Source of the DNA: an uncultured Eggerthellaceae bacterium
GTDB taxonomy: Bacteria; Actinomycetota; Coriobacteriia; Coriobacteriales; Eggerthellaceae
Reading direction: 5' to 3'
NCBI GenBank assembly: GCA_910589135.1
Contig: CAJUSL010000031.1
Span: forward strand, 2,768 to 15,114
DNA: 12,347 nt
Positions 7,065-12,347 of the stretch are shown in pieces. The notes under the pieces are model-generated. The model was not told the origin of the DNA and searched no databases. It saw only the letters and a list, made by a program, of their open reading frames with translations. The translations under genes and the position numbers were made by a program. The number at the start of each line of letters is the position of its first letter. Within the stretch, counting starts at the first letter, position 1.

Positions 7065-7649
7065 ATGGAGCCCAACATCAAGGAGGTAGCCAACCGCATC
7101 CGGTCGCTGCGCGAGGACTCCGACATCACCATGCAGGAGATGGCGGACGCGACGGGGAGGAGCCTGGCGGAGTACGCCGCGCAGGAGTCGGGCGAGCAGG
7201 ACCTGTCCTTCACCTTCCTCTACAAATGCGCCGACCGTCTCGGCGTCGACGTCATCGAGTTGCTCACGGGCGAGACGCCGCACCTGACGGGCTATCAGCT
7301 CACCGAGGCCGGCGACGGACTCTGCATCAAGCGCCGCGCGGGCTTCGAGTACCTCCACAAGGCGCCGCATTTCCGCCACAAGCTGGCCGAGCCATTCCTG
7401 GTCACCGCTCCCTACATCGAAGAGGAGCAGGACGCCCCCATCCACCTCTCGTACCATGCCGGGCAGGAGATCGACTACATCGTCTCGGGGCGCATGCGCT
7501 TCGCCTTCGAGGACCGCGTCATGGAGCTGGGCCCCGGGGACTTCCTCATGTACGACTCGGGCCGCGGCCACGGCATGATTGCCACCGGCGGCGAGCCGTG
7601 CACGTTCATCGCCATCGTCATCAGGCCCCACGAGGACGCCATTATCTAG
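7065..7649 (+). CDS. XRE-family HTH regulator with C-terminal cupin domain
   Basis: This 194-residue protein is a cytosolic one-component regulator. An N-terminal XRE/Cro-type helix-turn-helix covers about residues 5-67 (ITMQEMADATG as the first helices, then LYKCADRLGVDVIELLTG). A single cupin_2 beta-barrel covers about 110-192, including HLSYHAGQEIDYIVSG and LGPGDFLMYDSGRGHGM, whose histidines could bind metal or ligand. From memory, close relatives of this regulator commonly sit directly upstream of AMP-forming acyl-CoA synthetase genes in gut anaerobes, as here. It probably controls the downstream acyl-CoA synthetase/Vor genes and perhaps itself; the ligand (acid, acyl-CoA or 2-oxoacid) is unknown. 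The ATG at 7065 was chosen for AGGGGG 4 nt upstream. An in-frame GTG at 7047 would add 6 residues but falls inside the putative operator. Confidence 0.9.
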   Translation: MEPNIKEVANRIRSLREDSDITMQEMADATGRSLAEYAAQESGEQDLSFTFLYKCADRLGVDVIELLTGETPHLTGYQLTEAGDGLCIKRRAGFEYLHKAPHFRHKLAEPFLVTAPYIEEEQDAPIHLSYHAGQEIDYIVSGRMRFAFEDRVMELGPGDFLMYDSGRGHGMIATGGEPCTFIAIVIRPHEDAII

Positions 7650-7699
7650 GCGCACGCCGCACGCCGCGGCCTGCGCCATACAAGTCCCATCGAACGTGC

Positions 7700-7723
7700 A
7701 AGCTCCGCGCGCATCGCGCGCTT
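7700..7723 (+). terminator. GC-rich hairpin between regulator and acyl-CoA synthetase genes
   Basis: CGCGCG (7706-7711), loop CAT, CGCGCG (7715-7720) forms a perfect 6-bp stem, with AAG/CTT able to extend it across a 3-nt bulge. No T-run follows, so a normal intrinsic terminator is doubtful. It could be a partial terminator, an mRNA-stability element or chance in GC-rich DNA. The stem ends about 15-20 nt before the next start codon. Confidence 0.35.
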
Positions 7724-7742
7724 CTACGGATAGGTTAGGAAC

Positions 7743-9518
7743 ATGAGAGACATACACCTCAGATACGTCGAAGAGGCCTACGACGAAAACGGACGCCTCG
7801 CGAAGTTCGAGACGCACATCCCCGACGACTACAACTTCGGTTACGACGTGGTGGACGACATCGCCCAGGCCGAGCCCGACAGGCGGGCCATGGTGTGGGC
7901 GAACCCCGAGGGCGAGGAGCACGTGTTCACCTTCGCCGACATGAGGAAGTGGTCCGACAAGACCGCGAGCTTCCTCATGGAGCAGGGCATCGGGAAAGGC
8001 GACCGCGTGCTGGTCATCCTGCGGCGCCACTACCAGTTCTGGTTCGTGGCCACGGCGCTGGCGAAGATCGGCGCGGTCCTCGTGCCGGCCACCTTCATGC
8101 TGAAGAAGCACGACATGGTCTACCGCCTGAACCAGGCCGAGATCAAGGCCGTCATCGCCACCGACGTCGGGGACATCGCCGACGTCGTGGAGCAGGCGCT
8201 GCCTGAGTGCCCCACCGTCGAGACGCTCATCCTCGTGAGCGCGGGCGGAGGCGGCCTGACGCCCGTGGACGCCGACGGCAACCCCGTCTCGCCCGACGGC
8301 GCGCCCGTCGGCAGCCAGCTGTCGGGGGAGCAGGGCGTGTGCGCCCTTCCCGCGGAACGCGAGGGGTGGCTCGACTTCAACACGGGCGTGCGCGCCGCGT
8401 CGGATTCCTTCCCACGCCAGCAGACCCTGGCGGCCGACCCCATGATCATGTACTTCTCGTCGGGCACCTCGGGCAACCCCAAGATGGTGCTGCACGACAG
8501 CAGGTACTCCATCGGGCACCTCATGACCGCCAAGCACTGGCACAACGTGCGCCCGGACGGCATCCACTTCACCATCGCCGACACCGGCTGGGGGAAGGCC
8601 GTGTGGGGGAAGTACTACGGCCAGTGGCTCATGGAGGCGTGCGTGTTCACCTACGACTTCGACCGCTTCCATCCCTCCGAGATCCTGGGGCTGGTGGGCA
8701 AGTACGGCATCACCACGCTGTGCATGCCGCCCACCATGTACCGCATGGTCATGCAGGAGCGCCTGGAGGACTACGACCTCTCCACGCTCGAGTACTCCAC
8801 CACGGCGGGCGAGGCGCTGAACCCCGACCTGTTCGAGTTCTGGAAGGAGCACACCGGGCTCACCATCTTCGAGGGCTTCGGACAGACCGAGACGCCGCTC
8901 ACCATCGGCAACCTCACCAACACCACGCCGCGCCCCGGGTCGATGGGCAAGCCCGTGCCGCTCTACGACGTCGCCATCCTGCGCGAGGACGGCACCGCGT
9001 GCGGTCCGGGCGAGACGGGCGAGATCTGCATCTCCATCGACCCGCACCCGGCGGGCATCATGGTCGAGTACTTCCGCGACGGCGCGAAGACCGCGGCGGC
9101 CATGCGCGACGGCTGGTACCACACCGGCGACACGGCATGGGCCGACGAAGACGGCTACTACTGGTACGTGGGTCGCAACGACGACGTCATCAAGTCGAGC
9201 GGGTACCGCATCGGCCCCTTCGAAATCGAGAGCGTGCTGCTCGAGCACGACGCGGTCAAGGAGTGCGCCGTGACGGGCGTCCCCGACGAGCTGCGCGGCA
9301 ACGCCGTGAAGGCCACCATCGTGCTGGCCGAGGGCTTCGCGCCCTCCGATGCGCTCACCCGTGAGCTGCAGGCGTGGGTCAAGTCGCAGACGGCCCCCTA
9401 CAAGTACCCGCGCATCGTCGAGTACGTCGACGAGCTGCCGCGCACGGTCAACGGCAAGATCAGACGCGTCGCGATCCGCGAGGCGGACGCCGACAAGCAG
9501 ATAGACGGACTGGTGTAA
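7743..9518 (+). CDS. AMP-forming acyl-CoA synthetase (acetyl-/medium-chain acyl-CoA synthetase-like)
   Basis: This member of the ANL adenylate-forming superfamily activates a carboxylic acid with ATP and CoA to acyl-CoA, AMP and pyrophosphate in the cytosol. At 591 residues it has the full set of motifs: the phosphate-binding loop YFSSGTSGNPK (237-247), EGFGQTET (377-384), YHTGD (459-463), the hinge region GRNDDVIKSSGYRIGPFEIE, and the C-terminal catalytic lysine K572 in NGKIRR. The overall pattern (NFGYDVVDDIA near the N-terminus; DTGWGKAVWGKYYGQW) fits the ACSM/acetyl-CoA synthetase-like subgroup found beside XRE-cupin regulators. A Gly/Pro/Asp-rich insertion of about 35 residues lies at roughly 165-205, in a surface region of the N-domain. 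The substrate cannot be read from sequence; linkage to Vor suggests an acid whose CoA ester is the Vor product or substrate. The start ATG has TTAGGA just upstream, with slightly short spacing. Confidence 0.92.
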   Translation: MRDIHLRYVEEAYDENGRLAKFETHIPDDYNFGYDVVDDIAQAEPDRRAMVWANPEGEEHVFTFADMRKWSDKTASFLMEQGIGKGDRVLVILRRHYQFWFVATALAKIGAVLVPATFMLKKHDMVYRLNQAEIKAVIATDVGDIADVVEQALPECPTVETLILVSAGGGGLTPVDADGNPVSPDGAPVGSQLSGEQGVCALPAEREGWLDFNTGVRAASDSFPRQQTLAADPMIMYFSSGTSGNPKMVLHDSRYSIGHLMTAKHWHNVRPDGIHFTIADTGWGKAVWGKYYGQWLMEACVFTYDFDRFHPSEILGLVGKYGITTLCMPPTMYRMVMQERLEDYDLSTLEYSTTAGEALNPDLFEFWKEHTGLTIFEGFGQTETPLTIGNLTNTTPRPGSMGKPVPLYDVAILREDGTACGPGETGEICISIDPHPAGIMVEYFRDGAKTAAAMRDGWYHTGDTAWADEDGYYWYVGRNDDVIKSSGYRIGPFEIESVLLEHDAVKECAVTGVPDELRGNAVKATIVLAEGFAPSDALTRELQAWVKSQTAPYKYPRIVEYVDELPRTVNGKIRRVAIREADADKQIDGLV

Positions 9519-9524
9519 GGAGAG
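9516..9524 (+). promoter_or_regulatory. Strong ribosome binding site of vorD overlapping the ligase stop codon
   Basis: TAAGGAGAG includes the TAA stop of the synthetase gene (9516-9518). The AAGGAG core lies 6 nt before ATG 9529. The overlap ties translation of the two genes together and marks them as one operon. Confidence 0.7.
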
Positions 9525-9528
9525 AAGC

Positions 9529-9744
9529 ATGAACGAAGTCATCGTCGACGTGGGCTTCTGCAAGGGCTGCGGCCTGTGCGTTGCCGCGTGCCCCGTCGAC
9601 ATCATGAAGCTCGACGCCGGCGTGATAACCCCGAAGGGCTACCACCCGGCCTACTGCTCCGACATGGAGAGGTGCACCGGGTGCTGCTCGTGCGCGCTGA
9701 TGTGCCCCGATGTCGCCATCACGGTTCTCAGGGAGGTGCGATGA
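9529..9744 (+). CDS. vorD: 2-oxoacid:ferredoxin oxidoreductase, ferredoxin-like delta subunit (2x[4Fe-4S])
   Basis: This 71-residue bacterial-type ferredoxin is the electron-transfer subunit of the oxidoreductase encoded by the next three genes. Two cluster motifs are complete: C11-x2-C14-x2-C17-x3-C21-P and C49-x2-C52-x2-C55-x3-C59-P, with an extra cysteine at 53 and another at 43. It would pass electrons between the TPP enzyme and soluble ferredoxin. The stop TGA (9742-9744) overlaps the ATGs of the alpha-subunit gene. Alternative names are KorD or IorD-like; the Vor/Kor label depends on the substrate, which is not proven. Confidence 0.92.
   Translation: MNEVIVDVGFCKGCGLCVAACPVDIMKLDAGVITPKGYHPAYCSDMERCTGCCSCALMCPDVAITVLREVR
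9731..9738 (+). promoter_or_regulatory. Ribosome binding site of vorB
   Basis: The core GGAGG in GGGAGGTG ends 4 nt before ATG 9741 and 7 nt before ATG 9744. The second spacing is nearer the optimum, so ATG 9744 is preferred. Confidence 0.6.
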
Positions 9745-10808
9745 TGTCCGAGAAGGTTCTCATGAAGGGCAACGAGGCGATGGCGGAGGCCGCCATGCGC
9801 GCCGGCTGCCGCTTCTTCTTCGGATACCCGATCACTCCGCAGACCGAGCTCGCCGCCTACATGTCCAGGCAGATGCCCAAGCGCGACGGCGTCTACCTGC
9901 AGGCCGAGAGCGAGGTCGCGGCGATCAACATGGTCTACGGCGCGGCGGCCGCGGGCGCGCGTGCCATGACGTCGTCCTCGAGCCCCGGCATCTCGCTGAA
10001 GACCGAGGGCATCTCCTACATGGCCGGCGCCGATTTGCCGGGCGTCATCATCAACGTGCAGCGCGGAGGCCCGGGCCTCGGCAGCATCCAGCCCTCGCAG
10101 AGCGACTACTTCCAGGCCACGCGCGCCATGGGGCACGGCGACTTCTACATGCCTGTGTACGCGCCGTCCACCGTGCAGGAGATGGCCGATTTGAGCTATC
10201 TGGCCTTCGACGTGGCGGACAAGTACCGCACGCCGGTGGTCGTCCTCGCCGACGGCATGCTCGGACAGATGATGGAGCCGGTGGTGCTCCCCGAGCCGGT
10301 CGACCCGGCGTCGCTTCCCGCGAAGCCCTGGGCGACGGTCGGGCACGAGGGCAAGCGCGAGCACGTGGTGGTCAACTCGCTGTTCCTCGACTCCGAGGAC
10401 AACGAGAGGCAGAACGTCGCGCGCTTCGAGCGCTACGAGCAGATCAGGCGCGACGAGCAGCGGGTCGAGTGCTACCGCACCGAGGACGCCGATGTCGTCA
10501 TCGTGGCGTTCGGGGCGTGCGCCCGCATCGCCCGCAGCGCGGTCAACGCCGCGCGCGAGCAGGGCATCCGGGCCGGGCTCATCCGCCCGATCACGCTGTG
10601 GCCCTACCCGGTGTCGGCCATCCGCGAGTGCGCCGCCAAGGTGTTCCTCGTGGTCGAGATGAACATGGGCCAGATGATCGAGGACGTGCGCCTCGCCGCG
10701 GAAGGCAGTGCGCCCGTGGAGTTCTACGGAAGGTGCGGCGGCGTCATCCCGACGCCCGACGAGGTGCTCGAGCAGATCCGCGCGCTCGACGAGGGGCTGG
10801 GTGACTAG
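9744..10808 (+). CDS. vorB: 2-oxoacid:ferredoxin oxidoreductase alpha subunit (VorB/KorA type)
   Basis: At 354 residues this is the pyrimidine-binding/transketolase-C-like subunit of a four-subunit 2-oxoacid:ferredoxin oxidoreductase, which converts a 2-oxoacid plus CoA to acyl-CoA, CO2 and reduced ferredoxin, reversibly. The N-terminus (KVLMKGNEAMAEAA, CRFFFGYPITPQTE), the QAESEVAAINMVYGAA segment with the TPP-activating glutamate region, TSSSSPGISLK, and QRGGPGLGSIQPSQSDYFQA are all characteristic. The domain-II part follows (about 245-354, from VVIVAFG to the GRCGGVIPTPDEV tail). The family is commonly annotated as 3-methyl-2-oxobutanoate dehydrogenase subunit VorB, but related 2-oxoglutarate enzymes (KorA) look very similar, so the substrate is open. 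It overlaps vorD by one base (TGATG). ATG 9741 is an alternative start, adding one Met. Confidence 0.94.
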   Translation: MSEKVLMKGNEAMAEAAMRAGCRFFFGYPITPQTELAAYMSRQMPKRDGVYLQAESEVAAINMVYGAAAAGARAMTSSSSPGISLKTEGISYMAGADLPGVIINVQRGGPGLGSIQPSQSDYFQATRAMGHGDFYMPVYAPSTVQEMADLSYLAFDVADKYRTPVVVLADGMLGQMMEPVVLPEPVDPASLPAKPWATVGHEGKREHVVVNSLFLDSEDNERQNVARFERYEQIRRDEQRVECYRTEDADVVIVAFGACARIARSAVNAAREQGIRAGLIRPITLWPYPVSAIRECAAKVFLVVEMNMGQMIEDVRLAAEGSAPVEFYGRCGGVIPTPDEVLEQIRALDEGLGD

Positions 10809-10809
10809 C

Positions 10810-11682
10810 ATGCAGACGGAACCGAACACGATCGCGGCCGAAGCGGCCGCCCGCGGCATGAAGGTGGCGTTCTCGCGGCCCGACTCGCTGCGTCCCGTGG
10901 TGACGAATTTCTGCCCGGGGTGCACGCATGGCATCATCCAGCGCCTCGTGGCCGAATGCATGGACGAGATGGGTATCGAGGGCACGACCGTGGGCGTCGC
11001 GCCGGTGGGCTGCTCGGTCATGTGCTACGACTTCTTCGGATGCGACATGATCGAGGCGTCGCACGGCCGCGCGCCGGCCGTCGCCACGGCGGTGAAGCGC
11101 GTCCATCCCGGCAACATGGTGTTCGCCTACCAGGGCGACGGCGACCTCGCCTCGATCGGCATGGCCGAGACGATACACGCGGCCACGCGCGGCGAGAACA
11201 TCACCATCGTCTTCATCAACAACGCCATCTACGGCATGACCGGCGGTCAGATGGCCCCCACGTCGCTGCCGCACCAGGTGACGCAGACATCCCCGTACGG
11301 GCGCGACGCTCAGACGGCGGGATACCCCATCAGGGTGTGCGAGCTGCTGTCCACCCTCGACGGCGTCGCTTACCTCGAGCGCGTGTGCGCCGATTCGCCG
11401 AAGAACGTCCGCAAGGCGAAGAAGGCCATCCGCAAGGCGTTCCAGTACCAGCAGGAGAAGCGCGGCTACACGCTCGTCGAGGTCGTGGCCACGTGCCCGA
11501 CGAACTGGGGGATGGACCCCACGCAGGCGATCGGGTGGATGCAGGAGAACATGCTGCCGTACTACCCGCTCGGCGTCTACAAGGACGTCGTGGCCGATGG
11601 GTTCGAGAACGCGGCAGAGGCGGCCTTCGCCCGTGCGGAGGGCTGCCCCATGGTCGCAGACTACGGCAAGGACGGTGAGTAA
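10810..11682 (+). CDS. vorA: 2-oxoacid:ferredoxin oxidoreductase beta subunit, thiamine pyrophosphate-binding (VorA/KorB type)
   Basis: This 290-residue subunit binds TPP-Mg and carries out decarboxylation of the 2-oxoacid. It has the CPGCTHG motif (C35, C38), the TPP motif starting GDGD (109-112) and ending in INN (N137, N138), and the NAIYGMTGGQMAPTS stretch typical of this family. It ends shortly after the conserved core, without an extra ferredoxin domain, consistent with a separate delta subunit. The ATG at 10810 follows the vorB stop after one base (TAGcATG), suggesting coupled translation. GTG 10801, 4 nt after GAGGGG, would add three residues and overlap vorB. An internal ATG at 10858 (MKVAFSRP) matches the usual N-terminus of relatives but has no ribosome binding site. 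The three choices do not change the function call. Confidence 0.94.
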   Translation: MQTEPNTIAAEAAARGMKVAFSRPDSLRPVVTNFCPGCTHGIIQRLVAECMDEMGIEGTTVGVAPVGCSVMCYDFFGCDMIEASHGRAPAVATAVKRVHPGNMVFAYQGDGDLASIGMAETIHAATRGENITIVFINNAIYGMTGGQMAPTSLPHQVTQTSPYGRDAQTAGYPIRVCELLSTLDGVAYLERVCADSPKNVRKAKKAIRKAFQYQQEKRGYTLVEVVATCPTNWGMDPTQAIGWMQENMLPYYPLGVYKDVVADGFENAAEAAFARAEGCPMVADYGKDGE

Positions 11683-11683
11683 C

Positions 11684-12220
11684 GTGAGCAAGGAGCTTCA
11701 GATCGTCCTGGCGGGCTTCGGCGGCCAAGGCGTCCTCTTCGCGGGGAAGGTCATCGCGAACGCGGGCCTGATCGAGGGCCGCGAACTGTCGTGGCTGCCT
11801 TCCTACGGGCCCGAGATGCGCGGCGGCACCGCGAACTGCTCGGTGACGCTCTCCGACGACCCCATCGGCTCGCCGCTCGTCACCACGCCGAACGCGCTGG
11901 TGGCCATGAACCAGCCGTCCTACGACAAGTTCGCCGGCCAGGTGGCCGAAGGCGCCGTGGTGGTGGCCGACTCCGACCTCGTGTCGGGCATCGAGGACGC
12001 GCCGGGCGTGCGCGTTTCCGCCATTCCGGCAACGAAGCTTTCGCAGGAGGCCGGGCTCGACGGGCTTTCGAATATAGTCCTGTTGGGCAAGCTTTGGGAC
12101 ATGACCCGCTTCTGCGGGCGCGAGACGCTGGACGCGGCCATCGACAAGAGCGTGCCCCCCAGCAAGGAGTGGCTGAAAGAGAAGAACAAGCAGGCTCTGC
12201 AGATCGGCATCGACGCCTAG
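11684..12220 (+). CDS. vorC: 2-oxoacid:ferredoxin oxidoreductase gamma subunit (VorC/KorC type)
   Basis: This 178-residue protein is the gamma subunit, which binds CoA and completes the VorDBAC complex. It has the glycine-rich AGFGGQGVLFAGKVIA motif (about 9-24) and SYGPEMRGGTANCSV (about 41-55), both hallmarks of the pyruvate/ketoisovalerate oxidoreductase gamma family, and a hydrophobic core with SNIVLLGKLW near 125-135. The GTG at 11684 lies one base after the vorA stop. A second in-frame GTG at 11675 (adding three residues, overlapping vorA, AAGGA just upstream) is equally defensible. No terminator is seen after the stop; a further reading frame starts 24 bp later. Confidence 0.94.
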   Translation: MSKELQIVLAGFGGQGVLFAGKVIANAGLIEGRELSWLPSYGPEMRGGTANCSVTLSDDPIGSPLVTTPNALVAMNQPSYDKFAGQVAEGAVVVADSDLVSGIEDAPGVRVSAIPATKLSQEAGLDGLSNIVLLGKLWDMTRFCGRETLDAAIDKSVPPSKEWLKEKNKQALQIGIDA

Positions 12221-12244
12221 CCTGCGCGGACGAAGGCGGAAGCC

Positions 12245-12347
12245 ATGCTTCAGTACTTCAAGCGCTACAACATATACGTCGCCATCGTCGCCGTCATTCC
12301 GCCAATGGTGGCCTCCACCGCGTGGCCTTTGGCGACCGGTCAGATGA
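12245..12347 (+). CDS. Start of an unidentified membrane protein (3' end outside window)
   Basis: ATG 12245 is preceded by GAAGGCGGA with 4 nt spacing, and the frame is open to the window end (34 codons). The peptide has a short basic/aromatic start (MLQYFKRYN) followed by a hydrophobic stretch (IYVAIVAVIPPMVASTAW), which looks like a first transmembrane helix with positive-inside topology. With so little sequence no family can be named; a transporter is plausible. The 24-bp gap from vorC without a terminator suggests the same transcript. Confidence 0.6.
   Translation, partial: MLQYFKRYNIYVAIVAVIPPMVASTAWPLATGQM

Noticed and set aside
7650..7672. Tandem GCACGCC units just after the regulator gene
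   Set aside because: Only two short copies in GC-rich DNA; too little to call a repeat element.
7035..9605. Very long open frame on the minus strand across the acyl-CoA synthetase
   Set aside because: Its translation is rich in Arg, His, Val, Gly and Ala with no recognisable motif. It is the antisense shadow of a strongly G/C-biased gene whose sense frame has a complete set of ligase motifs.
1..12347. CRISPR arrays, tRNA or rRNA genes, insertion sequences, phage or integrase genes
   Set aside because: Looked for on both strands by eye; no repeat-spacer pattern, tRNA fold, transposase or terminal inverted repeat was recognised.

Overview
The window looks like chromosomal DNA from a high-GC anaerobic actinobacterium. 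Coriobacteriia (Eggerthellaceae-like gut anaerobes) is the best guess. This is inferred from the strong G/C third-position bias, Shine-Dalgarno-led genes, a ferredoxin-type 2-oxoacid oxidoreductase (oxygen-sensitive family) and the look of the housekeeping proteins; no 16S or other taxonomic marker is present.

Left part (1-860): the 3' end of an unrecognised, probably secreted or membrane-anchored beta-rich protein. It runs convergently towards a dGTP triphosphohydrolase gene (dgt, minus strand). A short stretch with a weak hairpin separates them.

Middle part (860-6987): dgt and dnaG (primase) diverge from a compact promoter region of about 65 bp. dnaG is followed by def (peptide deformylase), fmt (Met-tRNA formyltransferase) and rsmB (16S rRNA m5C methyltransferase), tightly packed on the plus strand. 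A perfect TATAAT overlapping the end of dnaG suggests that def-fmt-rsmB has its own promoter. Together these genes cover dNTP pool control, replication priming, N-formyl addition and removal on nascent proteins, and ribosome modification.

Right part (6988-12347): an AT-rich operator-like segment precedes a metabolic module. It comprises an XRE/cupin regulator, an AMP-forming acyl-CoA synthetase, and the four subunits of a 2-oxoacid:ferredoxin oxidoreductase in the order ferredoxin (D), alpha (B), TPP subunit (A), gamma (C). The first codons of a membrane protein follow only 24 bp later and are cut off by the window end. The module is best read as interconverting a carboxylic acid, its acyl-CoA and the matching 2-oxoacid: acid + ATP + CoA to acyl-CoA, then acyl-CoA + CO2 + reduced ferredoxin to 2-oxoacid, or the oxidative reverse of the second step. 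The acid could be branched-chain, aryl or a simple short-chain acid; sequence reading alone does not settle it.

No tRNA, rRNA, CRISPR array, insertion sequence or phage gene was seen. Nothing here is clearly a previously undescribed system. The most interesting part is the regulator/ligase/Vor module and its possible partner transporter.
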